DNA of 64,000 nucleotides from positions 1 to 64,000 of the forward strand of contig NZ_JASHJC010000008.1 in the NCBI RefSeq assembly GCF_030733385.1, written 5' to 3'. The translations under genes and the position numbers were made by a program. Source of the stretch: Roseovarius sp. MMSF_3359. Its GTDB lineage: Bacteria; Pseudomonadota; Alphaproteobacteria; Rhodobacterales; Rhodobacteraceae. Position 1 is the stretch's first letter. Each line of letters begins with the position of its first letter. Below the pieces are notes generated by a model. The model made no database searches. It was not told the origin of the DNA and was given only the letters and a program-made list of their open reading frames with translations. Positions 43,540 through 53,087 of the stretch are shown here, one piece after another.

Positions 43540-43716
43540 ATGCGAAGAGGAAACCTGCCTTCCGCCCCGAACTACACCAACGCCGCGCTGGTGATGGGGT
43601 TGGTGAATTTACTCTGGATTTTCATGACACTGTGGGCTGTCTTTGGATTTCCCTTTGTCCTGCTCACCGGATTTGTGCTCGACCGGATCATCACCCGCAT
43701 TGGTGCGCGCGGTTAG
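43540..43716 (+). CDS. Small membrane protein, 58 residues
   Basis: Not long enough for usual gene calling but with strong coding character. ATG 43540, stop TAG 43714-43716. After a polar N-terminus (RRGNLPSAPNYTNA) it has two hydrophobic stretches, ALVMGLVNLLWIFMTLW and AVFGFPFVLLTGFVLDRII, and ends in IGARG. No clear Shine-Dalgarno is visible. It lies between the HisC-like aminotransferase and the phosphatase gene, same strand. Function unknown. Confidence 0.65.
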   Translation: MRRGNLPSAPNYTNAALVMGLVNLLWIFMTLWAVFGFPFVLLTGFVLDRIITRIGARG

Positions 43717-43876
43717 GGCCAGGATCGCGCCAAGGGTGCCCGGCGGGTCCAACCGACGACGCGCCGCCACACCGCCCTGTCCTCCAACCGATCTTGTGGC
43801 TTGTCTTACCCCCGCGCCTTGCCTACATGGTGGCGAGCCGGGCCGGATCAGGCCCCTGACGGAGCGCACGGACCTC

Positions 43877-44560
43877 ATGAGCCTTTTCAAACGCATCGTG
43901 GATTGGGAAAAAGATCTGCGTGCCTCCTATAATGTCGATCTCTCGACGCCGGAAAACCGGCGCCGCGCGCATATCTACAACCTGTGGTTCGACCACGCGA
44001 TCTTGCGCAAATTCTGGACGAATTTCTTTCCCGTCGCCCCCGGCGTTTATCGGTCGAACCAGCCGACCCATGAGCGGTTCGTGAAACTCAAGGCGATGGG
44101 GATCAAATCGGTTCTGAACCTGCGCGGATCGGCGGGCGCGGCGCATTACCTGGTCGAGGAGGAAAGCTGCCGCAAACTCGGGCTGAACCTGGTCAATTGC
44201 ACATTGCATGCGCGCTATGCGGCCCCGCGTGAGGATATCCTGGCGGTGATCCGGGCGTTCCGCGAAATCGAGAAGCCCTTTGTCATGCACTGCAAATCCG
44301 GTGCCGACCGGGCGGGTTTTGCCAGTGCGATCTATCTTCTGGTGATCGAAGGCAAGCCGCTCGCAGAGGCGCGCAAGATGCTGAGCGTCAAATACCTGCA
44401 CCTGAAATGGTCGCGCACCGGCATCCTTGGCTTCATCTTCGACATGTATGAAGAGCGCAATGCGCAGGAACCGATTGATTTCGAAGACTGGGTTGCCACG
44501 GAGTATGACAGCACCGAGGCGCAGGCGAAATACAACGCCACCCATAATCCAAAATTCTGA
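43877..44560 (+). CDS. Dual-specificity/tyrosine phosphatase-family protein
   Basis: A 227-residue cysteine phosphatase from ATG 43877 (MSLFKRIVDWEKDL); the frame extends upstream to 43643 but without support. The signature HCKSGADRAG (Cys-x5-Arg) is near residue 138 and the general-acid region is near ARYAAPRED. Upstream VYRSNQPTHERFVKLKAMGI is typical of the DSP fold. Targets could be phosphoproteins or phosphoinositides; not readable. Convergent with the glycosyltransferase gene, nine bases apart. Confidence 0.87.
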   Translation: MSLFKRIVDWEKDLRASYNVDLSTPENRRRAHIYNLWFDHAILRKFWTNFFPVAPGVYRSNQPTHERFVKLKAMGIKSVLNLRGSAGAAHYLVEEESCRKLGLNLVNCTLHARYAAPREDILAVIRAFREIEKPFVMHCKSGADRAGFASAIYLLVIEGKPLAEARKMLSVKYLHLKWSRTGILGFIFDMYEERNAQEPIDFEDWVATEYDSTEAQAKYNATHNPKF

Positions 44561-44569
44561 AGGGGCGCT

Positions 44570-45241
44570 TCAGTAGCGCCGTGCCAACTGCTCGGGGGCC
44601 GCGCCGGCAAGGTAGCGCAAAAGCAGGATCAGGTTCCGCAATCCGCGCCGCATCCACCCGTCGCGCCGATACCGGTCCGCGCCGGTGGTGATCGCCAGCG
44701 GCAACATCACCAGACGCCCCTTGAGTTTGCGGACGATGGCCACGTCCTCCATCAGGGGAATGTCCGGGAAACCACCGATGGCGTCGTAGTCCGCGCGCGA
44801 GATCAGGAGGCCCTGATCGCCATAGGGCAGCCCGAAGAGCCTTGACCGGAGGTTCGCCCAGCCCGCCACCAACGCCGGTGCCATACCACGCGCGTCGAAT
44901 TTCAGGCGAAAGCAGGCCGGGCGGCCCGCGGCCATTTGGGCCTCCACCGCGTCGCTCCAGCCGTCTGGCAGTTGCGAATCTGCATGTAAAAACAACAGCC
45001 AATCGCCGCCCGCGGCCCCGGCCCCTCGGCGCAACTGACCACCGCGCGATGGCGGGCCAGAGACCTGCACCGCGCCTGCCTCTTCGGCAATTGCCATGGT
45101 CGCGTCCTGCGACCCGCCATCGGAAATCACCAGTTCACGGATCAACCCGGTCTCAACCCCCGCCATCAACGCGCTCAGGCAAGCGGGCAGCGCCGACGCC
45201 GCATTCAGCGTGGGGATGACGACAGATAGTTTTGCGCGCAT
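44570..45241 (-). CDS. Glycosyltransferase family 2 protein (TIGR04283-like)
   Basis: A 223-residue GT-A fold protein starting at 45241 (MRAKLSVVIPTLNAAS). Motifs: VISDGGSQDATMAI (nucleotide-sugar region), FLHADSQLP (DxD-like metal site) and GLPYGDQGLLISRADYDAIGG, typical of the TIGR04283 transferases that often pair with rSAM/selenodomain proteins; no such partner is adjacent. The acceptor is unknown. The gene is divergent from ygfZ across 67 bases and is convergent with the phosphatase gene. Confidence 0.88.
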   Translation of the reverse strand: MRAKLSVVIPTLNAASALPACLSALMAGVETGLIRELVISDGGSQDATMAIAEEAGAVQVSGPPSRGGQLRRGAGAAGGDWLLFLHADSQLPDGWSDAVEAQMAAGRPACFRLKFDARGMAPALVAGWANLRSRLFGLPYGDQGLLISRADYDAIGGFPDIPLMEDVAIVRKLKGRLVMLPLAITTGADRYRRDGWMRRGLRNLILLLRYLAGAAPEQLARRY

Positions 45242-45308
45242 CTCGGGGGTCCCTGTTGCAGTCACCGACGTGACCTATATTACACGGATAACAAATCCTG
45301 GAGGGGTC

Positions 45309-46046
45309 ATGAACCGCACGATCCTCGAAATCGCTGGCAATGATGCCACCACGTTCCTGCAAGGGCTGGTCACCAATGACGTGGCCCGCCTTGACCAGGG
45401 GTTGGTCTATGCTGCGCTGCTGACCCCGCAGGGCAAGTACCTGGCGGATTTCTTCCTGATCCAGCACGGCAGCGCCATCCTTCTGGACGTGGATGCCGGT
45501 CTTGCGCCGGGCCTGCTTCAGCGGCTCACCATGTACAAGCTGCGGGCGGATGTCATGATCACCCCGTCGGATCTGGGCGTCAGTCGGGGGACGGGCGACA
45601 CACCACAAGGCGCCCTGCCCGATCCGCGGCATCCTGATCTGGGTTGGCGGCTCTACGGCGGGCAAGCCGACGATGACGGGACAGATTTCGACGCAATTCG
45701 CGTGGCCCATTGCATCCCCGAGACCGGGATCGAACTCACCCCCGATACCTTCATCCTCGAAGCCGGGTTCGACCGGCTGAACGGCGTCGATTTCCGCAAA
45801 GGCTGCTACGTCGGACAGGAAGTGACCGCGCGGATGAAACACAAGACCGAATTGCGCAAGGGCCTGCGCACCGTCCAGATCGACGGGACCGCGCCGGTCG
45901 GCACCGCCATCACTGCGGATGGAAAACCTGCCGGAACGCTTTTCACGCAATCCGAGGGGCAGGCCATCGCCTACCTGCGGTTTGACCGCGCCAAAGGTGC
46001 GATGCAGGCGGAAGACGCGCGGATCACACTCCCGAGCGGGGCGTAA
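45309..46046 (+). CDS. ygfZ: Folate-binding protein YgfZ (CAF17-related)
   Basis: A 245-residue GcvT-fold protein from ATG 45309 (MNRTILEIAGNDATTFLQG). It carries the invariant KGCYVGQEVTARMKHK signature (about residues 165-180), which includes the redox-active Cys of YgfZ proteins. YgfZ assists iron-sulfur enzyme maturation, including MiaB in tRNA modification, with tetrahydrofolate. The stop codon overlaps the T-run complement of the efp terminator (46045-46050), so the two convergent genes share the segment. Confidence 0.92.
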   Translation: MNRTILEIAGNDATTFLQGLVTNDVARLDQGLVYAALLTPQGKYLADFFLIQHGSAILLDVDAGLAPGLLQRLTMYKLRADVMITPSDLGVSRGTGDTPQGALPDPRHPDLGWRLYGGQADDDGTDFDAIRVAHCIPETGIELTPDTFILEAGFDRLNGVDFRKGCYVGQEVTARMKHKTELRKGLRTVQIDGTAPVGTAITADGKPAGTLFTQSEGQAIAYLRFDRAKGAMQAEDARITLPSGA

Positions 46047-46069
46047 AAAAGGGGCCGATGACGGCCCCT
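46045..46069 (-). terminator. Rho-independent terminator of efp
   Basis: On the minus strand AGGGGCC (46069-46063), loop GTCATC, GGCCCCT (46056-46050) and then TTTTT (46049-46045). It follows the efp stop by about 26 bases and overlaps the ygfZ stop codon. Confidence 0.85.
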
Positions 46070-46095
46070 CCCTGTCGGTTTTTGCAACCAGTGCG

Positions 46096-46659
46096 CTAGG
46101 CGCGCTCGGAATATTCCATGGTCTCCGTGTTGACCACGATCGCCTCATCCGGGCCGACGAAGGGCGGCACCATGACCTTGACGCCATTGTCGAGGATGGC
46201 GGGCTTGAAGCTGTTCGCGGCGGTCTGTCCCTTCACCACCGGTTCGGTCTCGGCGATGGTGCAGGTGACCTTCTGCGGCAAGGTCGCGTTGAGTGCTTCG
46301 GCCTCGTAAAACTCCACCGTGATCGTCATGCCATCCTGCAGAAACGGCCGACGATCGCCAAGGATATCAGCGGGAAGTTGGATCTGCTCATAGGTCTCGG
46401 CATCCATGAAATGGAGCTGACCGTCATCCTCGTAGAGGAACTGCTGATCTTTCTGCTCCAGCCGGACACGCTCGACCTTGTCGGCGCTGCGGAAACGCTC
46501 GTTCAACTTGGAGCCATTGCGCAGATTGCGCAGCTCGACCTGGGCAAAAGCGCCGCCCTTACCGGGCTTTACATGGTCGACCTTCACGGCGGACCAAAGC
46601 CCGTCATTATGTTCCAGAACATTGCCTGGGCGGATCTCGTTTCCGTTGATTTTCGGCAT
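46096..46659 (-). CDS. efp: Translation elongation factor P
   Basis: A 187-residue EF-P from ATG 46659 ([19 protein letters not shown]). The modified-lysine loop is [16 protein letters not shown] (Lys near residue 33-36), then the S1-like domains with [22 protein letters not shown] relieves ribosome stalling at polyproline. The terminator and a candidate promoter are both visible, so it is likely transcribed alone. Modification enzymes are not in the window. Confidence 0.96.
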   Translation of the reverse strand: MPKINGNEIRPGNVLEHNDGLWSAVKVDHVKPGKGGAFAQVELRNLRNGSKLNERFRSADKVERVRLEQKDQQFLYEDDGQLHFMDAETYEQIQLPADILGDRRPFLQDGMTITVEFYEAEALNATLPQKVTCTIAETEPVVKGQTAANSFKPAILDNGVKVMVPPFVGPDEAIVVNTETMEYSERA

Positions 46660-46701
46660 TGGGCAAAACCTTGGCAAAAGGTTGATCGGAGTTTGACATA
46701 C

Positions 46702-46730
46702 CCTATATCTGGGGACATGACAGGGCGCAA
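46702..46730 (-). promoter_or_regulatory. Candidate sigma-70 promoter of efp
   Basis: On the minus strand TTGCGC (46730-46725) and TATAGG (46707-46702) are 17 bases apart, about 43 bases upstream of the efp ATG. Confidence 0.42.
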
Positions 46731-46772
46731 GACGACGAAATATCGTGCTGCAAGTGCGAAAGGTATGCGATT

Positions 46773-46793
46773 AATGCATGGAAGCTATGCATT
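46773..46793. promoter_or_regulatory. Palindrome AATGCAT-N7-ATGCATT between efp and the DUF6280 gene
   Basis: AATGCAT (46773-46779) and ATGCATT (46787-46793) are exact reverse complements with a 7-base spacer, about 85 bases upstream of the DUF6280-type gene at 46877. A protein-binding site for a dimeric regulator is the simplest reading. Confidence 0.4.
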
Positions 46794-46876
46794 TAAAGCC
46801 TATCCGAATCACTGAAAGATCGTCATAAAGGGCGCCACGCCAAAATTACAAGAGCAAAGAAAAACAAGGACGAACC

Positions 46877-47197
46877 ATGAAGGATTTCGTTGACGGCACA
46901 GCCTTCAAAAGTGAACAGGGCAATCGTGCACGTAAACTTTTCGCAGCCGTCGTACTGGCTGCACTGGACGACGCCATTTCTGATGACAAGAAATATGGCA
47001 ACGGACCGGAACAGATCGCCCGCTGGGCGCGCTCCCGCGATGGCCGCGAGGTGCTGACCTGTGCCGGGATCGACCCGAACGAACGTGTCGTTTCGGGACT
47101 GATGGAATTTGTCTCGAAAGGCGTTCGGACATCGGTCGCGCTTTCGCGTGAAGAAAGCGAACGCCGCAATGCGGCCGCTCAGGCCGAAGCCGCCTGA
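46877..47197 (+). CDS. DUF6280-type conserved small protein
   Basis: A 106-residue soluble protein with no known function (MKDFVDGTAFKSEQGNRARKL). From memory it matches the DUF6280 group, conserved in Rhodobacteraceae, with the WARSRDGREVL and NERVVSGLMEFVSKGVRTSV segments. It is basic and helix-rich and could bind nucleic acid, but that is inference. AAGGA lies upstream of the ATG, a palindrome lies about 85 bases upstream, and a strong terminator follows, so it is a tightly delimited single gene. Confidence 0.8.
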   Translation: MKDFVDGTAFKSEQGNRARKLFAAVVLAALDDAISDDKKYGNGPEQIARWARSRDGREVLTCAGIDPNERVVSGLMEFVSKGVRTSVALSREESERRNAAAQAEAA

Positions 47198-47224
47198 CGC
47201 AAGAAAACCCGAAGAGGTTTCGAA

Positions 47225-47253
47225 AGCCCTGCCTTCGGCGGGGCTTTTCTTTT
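47225..47253 (+). terminator. Rho-independent terminator after the DUF6280 gene
   Basis: AGCCCTGCC (47225-47233), loop TTC and GGCGGGGCT (47237-47245), one G-U pair, then TTTTCTTTT. Lies 27 bases after the stop codon. Confidence 0.85.
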
Positions 47254-47348
47254 GCCGTCGAATGGGCATTTGGATGACGCCTCGCAGCGCCATACAGCAG
47301 GAGAGGTTCTGACCTCGCGCCACTCAACCCAAGGTAGCGCCCGCCCTG

Positions 47349-47933
47349 TCAGGTGCCGCCCGTCGCAAAGATAAAGACCCAAAAGAAGACCGGCGCCAAT
47401 TGCATCGCCGCGGCCACGCAGATCACCGCGCGCGACCTGAGGCTGCCAAAGCGGAAGAAGAGCAGAATGCAAAACCCGAAGGAGACCAGCATCTCGATCG
47501 GGCCCACGATATCGCCGTAATGCTGCCTGTCCCAATAGCTGACCGGGCTGTGAAATACCCAATCGCTGAGCGGCCAGAAATGCGCGCGCCCGTCGTCGTG
47601 GTGCAGCGGAAAATCGAATGCCAGGTGCAGCAGCCCTGCCCCGGCAAAAACCATCGCCGTGGTGGATCTGAACCACCATGCCAGCCCCAGGCCAATCCCC
47701 CAGAGAATGAACGAGTTGTCGATCTTGAACACCATCTGCCAGGCATCGGAAAAGTAAAGCGTATCAAACACATACCCCGGGCTGTACCCCAGCACGAAGA
47801 GCGAGATACCTGCCATGAGATAAAGCGACAGGTCCGGCGCCAGCGCCCCGGCGAGCGCCGCGATCGTCCGGGGGCGTTCGTGGGGGCGGGCAAAGGCCGC
47901 GGCGGCAAAAATCAGATGGGCGGGTGTGTTCAT
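47349..47933 (-). CDS. Polytopic membrane protein, YdjM/YbcI-like (metal-dependent hydrolase-like)
   Basis: A 194-residue membrane protein starting MNTPAHLIFAAAAF at 47933 with about four to five hydrophobic segments. Its His and Asp residues in membrane-adjacent positions (N-terminal TPAHLIF, GLLHLAFDFPLHHDDGRAHF) resemble the YdjM/YbcI membrane-bound metal-dependent hydrolase group, whose activity is unproven. Divergent from cobQ across 57 bases, so a role in the cobalamin setting is possible but not shown. Confidence 0.75.
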   Translation of the reverse strand: MNTPAHLIFAAAAFARPHERPRTIAALAGALAPDLSLYLMAGISLFVLGYSPGYVFDTLYFSDAWQMVFKIDNSFILWGIGLGLAWWFRSTTAMVFAGAGLLHLAFDFPLHHDDGRAHFWPLSDWVFHSPVSYWDRQHYGDIVGPIEMLVSFGFCILLFFRFGSLRSRAVICVAAAMQLAPVFFWVFIFATGGT

Positions 47934-47990
47934 GTCTTTCCCTCGGCGCAGGTGGCCTTTATCACCTGATGAGGGAGTATGGGGCAGACC

Positions 47991-49457
47991 ATGACAAAAG
48001 CAATCATGATCCAGGGGGCGGGCTCGAATGTGGGCAAGTCGATGGTTGTCGCGGGCCTCGCCCGGGCTTTTGCCAATCGCGGTCTGTCGGTTGCCCCCTT
48101 CAAGCCGCAGAACATGTCCAACAATGCTGCGGTAACCACGAATGGTGGCGAAATCGGGCGGGCGCAGGCCCTGCAGGCGATGGCCAGCCGGCGCGCGCCG
48201 CATACGGACATGAACCCAGTTCTGCTAAAGCCGGAATCCGAGATCGGCGCGCAGATCATCCTCAATGGCGAGCGGTTCGCGACGATGCGTGCGGCGGACT
48301 ATGGCAAGGCGAAGTCGCAGCTCTTGCCGCCTGTTCTGGAGAGTTTTCACAGGCTTTGCGGCACCGCCGACCTGGTCCTGATCGAAGGGGCTGGCAGCCC
48401 GGCCGAGATCAACCTGCGATCCGGTGATATCGCCAATATGGGCTTTGCCGAGGCGGCGGGTGTGCCGGTGATCCTCATCGGCGACATCGACCGTGGGGGC
48501 GTGATCGCGCAGATCGTTGGCACGCAGGTCATTCTGCCCAAGGCTGATGCGGATCTCATCAAAGCCTTTGCAATCAACAAGTTCCGGGGTGACACTCAAC
48601 TATTCGATGACGGTCTCAGGGAAACGGTACGCCGGACCGGCTGGCCCTCGCTTGGTGTCATCCCGTGGTTTGATCAGGCGTGGCGGCTGCCGGCGGAGGA
48701 TGTGCTCGACATTTCCTCGGCCAGCGGTGGCGCATGCAAGATTGCGGTTCCCCGCCTGTCGCGCATCGCCAATTTCGACGATCTCGATCCGCTGTCGTCG
48801 GAGCCGGGCGTACAGGTGGAGATCATCCAGCCCGGACGCCCCTTGCCCGGCGATGCAACGCTGGTGCTGATCCCCGGCAGTAAATCCACCATCGGTGACC
48901 TTGCGGATTTTCGCGCCAATGGCTGGGATATCGACCTCGCCGCGCATATCCGGCGCGGGGGCCATGTGCTGGGTCTGTGTGGCGGGTATCAGATGCTGGG
49001 CCAGAGCGTTGCCGACCCGGAGGGAATCGAAGGCGCCCCATCCGAGGTCAATGGGCTGGGGCATCTGGATATCCGCACGGTTATGAAGCCAAAAAAGCGG
49101 GTGGTTCTGACCCAGGCCACCTATACGGCCACGGGCGACCCGGTTGAAGGCTACGAGATCCACCTGGGAGAGACCGATGGCCCGGATTGCGACCGGGCCT
49201 GGCTGTCGGTGAATGGTCAGCGCGCGGGGGCGGCGAGCGCCGACGGGCGTATCCGGGGATGTTACCTGCACGGGCTCTTCACGTCGGACACTTTCCGGGC
49301 CTCATTCCTGGCCGAACTGGGCGCGACGTCGCAAATCGCCTATGGCGCCGATGTCGAAGACACGTTGGATGCGTTGGCGCAGCACCTTGAAAGTCACATG
49401 GACCTTGATTTGCTGCTGGAACTGGCCGAGACGCCGCGGAGTTATTCCAACTCCTGA
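47991..49457 (+). CDS. cobQ: Cobyric acid synthase CobQ
   Basis: A 488-residue ATP-dependent amidotransferase that amidates the b, d, e and g side chains of adenosylcobyrinic diamide. ATG 47991 ([20 protein letters not shown]) is preferred; ATG 47979 sits only two bases from the GAGGGA. The P-loop-like N-terminus, NMSNNAAVT, then the glutaminase motif [10 protein letters not shown] (catalytic Cys) and RGCYLHGLF (His) are present. No other cob gene is nearby, so cobQ is isolated here. Its last 16 bases overlap the convergent polar-organiser gene. Confidence 0.95.
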   Translation: MTKAIMIQGAGSNVGKSMVVAGLARAFANRGLSVAPFKPQNMSNNAAVTTNGGEIGRAQALQAMASRRAPHTDMNPVLLKPESEIGAQIILNGERFATMRAADYGKAKSQLLPPVLESFHRLCGTADLVLIEGAGSPAEINLRSGDIANMGFAEAAGVPVILIGDIDRGGVIAQIVGTQVILPKADADLIKAFAINKFRGDTQLFDDGLRETVRRTGWPSLGVIPWFDQAWRLPAEDVLDISSASGGACKIAVPRLSRIANFDDLDPLSSEPGVQVEIIQPGRPLPGDATLVLIPGSKSTIGDLADFRANGWDIDLAAHIRRGGHVLGLCGGYQMLGQSVADPEGIEGAPSEVNGLGHLDIRTVMKPKKRVVLTQATYTATGDPVEGYEIHLGETDGPDCDRAWLSVNGQRAGAASADGRIRGCYLHGLFTSDTFRASFLAELGATSQIAYGADVEDTLDALAQHLESHMDLDLLLELAETPRSYSNS

Positions 49458-50776
49458 CTGGCCAATGCGCGGTGGATTTCACGACGCACGAGCTTGCGCA
49501 CGTTGCGGGTGATCCGCTCTCCCAAAGCGCCCTGCAACTCCTGTCTGACGATCTCGCTGACCATGTCACGCAGCGACTCTTCGTCGAGCATTGCTTCTTC
49601 CGTCGCCAAGGTCTCAGCTGCTTCGTCGGCCGCGTGTTCCCGGGCGCGGTTCTCGTCATCGGCCTGGCGCGCTCCTGATTGCGACCGGAAGACAAACGGG
49701 GCCGGATCCGTGTCGGACATCATTTCCTGCAGGTCATCCACACCCGATTGATCCGCGTCTTCGACCGCTGTTTGGGTCTCCGTGACAGGCGGCACACGCG
49801 CCAGATCGGCCATGACCCGCGCCAGATCGGCGTCGTCATCCTCCGCGGATACCTCCGCTGTTGCCTCATCATCCGTTTCGCCTTGGTCACTGTCGGTCTG
49901 CGCCGCCTCGTCCTCGGCTTCCGGAACTTCCAGATCTTCTGCCGGGTCCGCCGCCGCTGCGGTCTCCTCGACTATCATATCGGCCGGATCGCCTTCGACG
50001 TCATCTGCATCATCCTCGGACACAGCCGCCTCATCGGCCTCGTCCGCATCCTCTTGCCAGGGAAGCGGGCCAACCGGGCTGGCAGCATTGTCATCTTCGG
50101 TGGTGCCGTCCGGGTCCCAGGCGTCTTCGGTCGTGGCAATGATCGCCTCAAACTCCGCAGCGCGGCGCTGCAGGTTGTTGGCGGCTTCATCGTCGGCCGT
50201 CTCGCCCGCGCTGTCCGCGCGTTCGTGATCTTCCAGAACGCGAAAGTCCGGCGGGTTTTCGCCATCGTCTGCGGCGTCCTGCACGGTCAGCGATGCTTCG
50301 TCTATTTCATTAGAATTCTCGGTAGTTTCGGACAGGATCGCGTCCAGCGTATCCAGAGAATCTGTGTCCTCGGCAGTGACGTCCGTCTCCTCCTCAGCAA
50401 CCTTGGCGTCATCCGTCGCCTCAAGCTCTTCATCCGGCGCCGCAGCGTCGGCAATCTTTTCAAAAAACGCCTCGTCAGAGGCCGCTTCGGTTTCTGTCGC
50501 TGTCACGTCCTCGGGCGCATCTTCGACAGGCTCGGCGGCGCCGTCATCATCGGCCAGAAGTTCGGTAATATCCTGATCTTCAACGGCATTCTCGGCACTC
50601 TCAGCCACGTCATCGGCGGGTTCATCGACCCTCAGCGCAGGGGTCAGGACCAACTTCTCCGCCACGTCTTCCTGCGCTTCACCCTCACCGCGCTCAGCCT
50701 GGTCCGACGTGGACACAAGCCGGCGGATTGAGGACAGGACGTCTTCGATTTCCACGTTTGTTACGGGTTTCGACAT
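49442..50776 (-). CDS. PopZ-like polar organising protein (acidic linker, N- and C-terminal helices)
   Basis: A 444-residue acidic protein. The N-terminus ([21 protein letters not shown]) resembles the Caulobacter PopZ N-terminal interaction helix (TMEEILASIRRIISED in PopZ as I recall it), and the C-terminus has helical [18 protein letters not shown] and [15 protein letters not shown] like the PopZ oligomerisation region. Between them are about 350 residues dominated by Glu, Asp and Ala, presumably disordered. Length is much more than the 177 of Caulobacter PopZ. In Caulobacter, PopZ forms a polar matrix anchoring the chromosome origin. ATG 50776 matches the short PopZ head; ATG 50803 is possible. 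Homology is by motif only. Confidence 0.65.
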   Translation of the reverse strand: MSKPVTNVEIEDVLSSIRRLVSTSDQAERGEGEAQEDVAEKLVLTPALRVDEPADDVAESAENAVEDQDITELLADDDGAAEPVEDAPEDVTATETEAASDEAFFEKIADAAAPDEELEATDDAKVAEEETDVTAEDTDSLDTLDAILSETTENSNEIDEASLTVQDAADDGENPPDFRVLEDHERADSAGETADDEAANNLQRRAAEFEAIIATTEDAWDPDGTTEDDNAASPVGPLPWQEDADEADEAAVSEDDADDVEGDPADMIVEETAAAADPAEDLEVPEAEDEAAQTDSDQGETDDEATAEVSAEDDDADLARVMADLARVPPVTETQTAVEDADQSGVDDLQEMMSDTDPAPFVFRSQSGARQADDENRAREHAADEAAETLATEEAMLDEESLRDMVSEIVRQELQGALGERITRNVRKLVRREIHRALASQELE

Positions 50777-50848
50777 GTCTGAATACCACTCTTGCCTGAG
50801 CATAGTTTATCTATGCGCACCATCTCACACAACCGATTAGAAAAGGAT

Positions 50849-52255
50849 TTAGTTTTTGCCCAGGGCCCGCAAAACTTTGTCCAGCTGCCGCCCCTGCTTG
50901 CTGCTGTTGGTCGGCGCGTCCTTGACCAGATTGTAGTAAGCGGTCGCATCATAGGTCTGCACACCCAGATTGAGGTCTTTGGCCGTCAACTGCCCGGTGG
51001 CCGCCAGCACCCCGTAGGCAGCGATGTAAACATCGACCTGCGCCGAGATCAGGTTGGCGCGGGCATCGAGCAACTCCTGCTCGGTGTCCAGAACGTCAAG
51101 CGTGGTCCGGGCGCCCAGTTTGGCCTCTTCGCGGACACCGTTGAACGCGACCGTCGCGGCGCGGACGCCCTCTTCACCGGCAGCCGCAGCAGCCCGGGCC
51201 GCCCGCAGGTTCGCATAGGCGTTACCGACATTCTGCTGCACCAGATGACGTACTTCGTGCAACGCGCCACGCTGTGCATCGCGCTGCGCCATCGCCTGGC
51301 GTGTCGCCGCGCTCAGCCGTCCCCCCTGATAGATCGGGCCGGTGACTTCGATCCCGACCGATCCGTTGCGGGCAAAATTGGAACCGCCAAGCTCTTCCTC
51401 GGCGCTCAAGCGCGTCGCCAGGTTGACGGTCGGGCGGACCGCGGCCTTGGCGACCTGGATGTTCAGGTCGGCCACCGCCACGTTATGGCGGGCCTGCAAC
51501 ATGTCGGGATGCTGACGCACGGCAACCGCCTTGGCGGCCTCCACGTCCCCCGACAAACGCGGCAGACGGGACGGCGGAACCAGGTTGCCGGGTTTACGGC
51601 CGACGGCGGCGCGAAACTCCTCGACCGCCTGCAGCAGATCACCCTGCGCAAGCGCCAGCCCGCTGCGGGCATTGGCCAGACGCGATTCCGCCTGTGCCAC
51701 ATCGGTCCGCGTCACCTCACCGACTTCGAACCGGTCCTTCGCAGCGCGCAGCTCTTCCTGCAGCAGCCTCAGGTTGTTTCGACGGATGGAAACGAACTCG
51801 TTGTTGCGGCGCACATTCATATAGGCCGTAACCGCACGTAAAAGCACCTGTTGCTCGATCGAGATCAACCCCTGGCGCGTCGCCAGAACCAATTCCTTTT
51901 GCGATTCAATCTGCAGCCGCGTCCGCCCGAAATCGAAAAGCAGCAGCGTTCCCGTAATCCCGACATTGATGTCGGTCGAGTGGCTGTTATTTGTGCCCGT
52001 TCTATTGCGGTTACGTCCGAACGATCGGGTGAGATCCGACGACCAACTGATGATCGGGCGCAGCCCCGAGACGGCAATCGCCACGTCCTCATCGGCGGCA
52101 CGCAAAAGCGCCCGGTTTTGGCGCAGAAGGCCACTGTGGTCATAGGCACTCGCCAGCGCATCGGCCAAAGTCTCAGCCGTGGCAACCGCCGGCGCGCCAA
52201 CGGTCAACGCGATCGTCAGCCCCGCCACCTTGAGCGTTGAAAAAATGCCTCTCAT
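50849..52255 (-). CDS. tolC: TolC-family outer membrane channel protein
   Basis: A 468-residue TolC-type outer membrane efflux protein from ATG 52255. Residues 1-27 are a signal peptide (GLTIALTVGAPAVATAE). The two homologous halves each have a long helical pair (LGARTTLDVLDTEQELLDARANL is the hallmark C-terminal part, and TRTDVAQAESRLANARSGLAL its N-terminal counterpart). It serves type I secretion or RND efflux through the outer membrane; no inner-membrane partner is adjacent. The pcm-like gene lies 35 bases upstream, same strand, as seen in other alphaproteobacteria. Confidence 0.92.
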   Translation of the reverse strand: MRGIFSTLKVAGLTIALTVGAPAVATAETLADALASAYDHSGLLRQNRALLRAADEDVAIAVSGLRPIISWSSDLTRSFGRNRNRTGTNNSHSTDINVGITGTLLLFDFGRTRLQIESQKELVLATRQGLISIEQQVLLRAVTAYMNVRRNNEFVSIRRNNLRLLQEELRAAKDRFEVGEVTRTDVAQAESRLANARSGLALAQGDLLQAVEEFRAAVGRKPGNLVPPSRLPRLSGDVEAAKAVAVRQHPDMLQARHNVAVADLNIQVAKAAVRPTVNLATRLSAEEELGGSNFARNGSVGIEVTGPIYQGGRLSAATRQAMAQRDAQRGALHEVRHLVQQNVGNAYANLRAARAAAAAGEEGVRAATVAFNGVREEAKLGARTTLDVLDTEQELLDARANLISAQVDVYIAAYGVLAATGQLTAKDLNLGVQTYDATAYYNLVKDAPTNSSKQGRQLDKVLRALGKN

Positions 52256-52290
52256 CACAGCCGCCTCCAATTGACCGGGCCTTCTGGCCC

Positions 52291-52944
52291 TCAGAACGTA
52301 AACGCCGCGTGTCTTTCGAACCCTGGCATCACAGGGGCGCCTGCGTTGAATGAAAACCGCCAGTTGATCCGGCCATCAATCTTGTAGCCGACGCGCACCA
52401 CGCCCAATGCGCCTTCCATGAACAGGCAGCCGATCCGCCCGCCATCCTTGAGCTGGTCGGTCAGACCTTCCGGCAGGTGTTCAACCGCGCCCTGGATGGT
52501 GATGACGTCATAAGGGCCATGCTCCGGCGCGCCTGCGGTCAACGGTCCCTCGTGCAGGATCACGTTGTCGGCGCCGTTCTCGACCAGAAGCCCGGTGGCC
52601 TCTGCCACCATGTCCGCGTTGTCCTCGACCGCGACAACCGCTTCGGCCATCCGCGCCATTACGGCGGCGGAATAGCCCAGGGCCGATCCGATATCCAGAA
52701 CGAGCTCATCGCCCCGGATTTCCAGCGCATCCAGCATCTTGGCCAATGTCCGCGGCTCCAGCATCACGCGCCCGCCGCCCAGGTCGATATTCTCGCCCAC
52801 ATAGGCCGCTTCGCGCAGGCCACGCGGCACAAACGCCTCACGCGGGACGGAAAGCATCGCATCAATGATCGGGAACTTGGTCACATCCGACGGACGGATC
52901 TGGGTATCAACCATCATCGTGCGGCGCTCGGTATAGTCGGTCAT
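52291..52944 (-). CDS. Protein-L-isoaspartate O-methyltransferase-family protein
   Basis: A 217-residue class I SAM methyltransferase of the PCMT group. The N-terminus ([21 protein letters not shown]) and VPREAFVP are as in bacterial Pcm; the SAM-binding motif is [19 protein letters not shown] near residue 82. It would methylate isoaspartyl residues in damaged proteins, but this shorter group lacks some Pcm residues and may have another target. It lies immediately upstream of tolC, perhaps transcribed together. A tRNA-Cys lies on the other strand 143 bases away. Confidence 0.85.
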   Translation of the reverse strand: MTDYTERRTMMVDTQIRPSDVTKFPIIDAMLSVPREAFVPRGLREAAYVGENIDLGGGRVMLEPRTLAKMLDALEIRGDELVLDIGSALGYSAAVMARMAEAVVAVEDNADMVAEATGLLVENGADNVILHEGPLTAGAPEHGPYDVITIQGAVEHLPEGLTDQLKDGGRIGCLFMEGALGVVRVGYKIDGRINWRFSFNAGAPVMPGFERHAAFTF

Positions 52945-53087
52945 CTGCTAAACTCTTGCGTTCGGAATCCTTGTCCACGGTTGTGGCACAGAAGGGGCGC
53001 ATGAACAATGCCTGCCAACGGCGATTTCCTGCCCCAGACCTCTTGCGCAGTCCCGGGTGATCGGATAATCCGCCTACACCACAAGGC

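Noticed and set aside
47934-47990. Cobalamin riboswitch ahead of cobQ
   Set aside because: The gap is only 57 bases, too short for the element, and no B12-box was seen.
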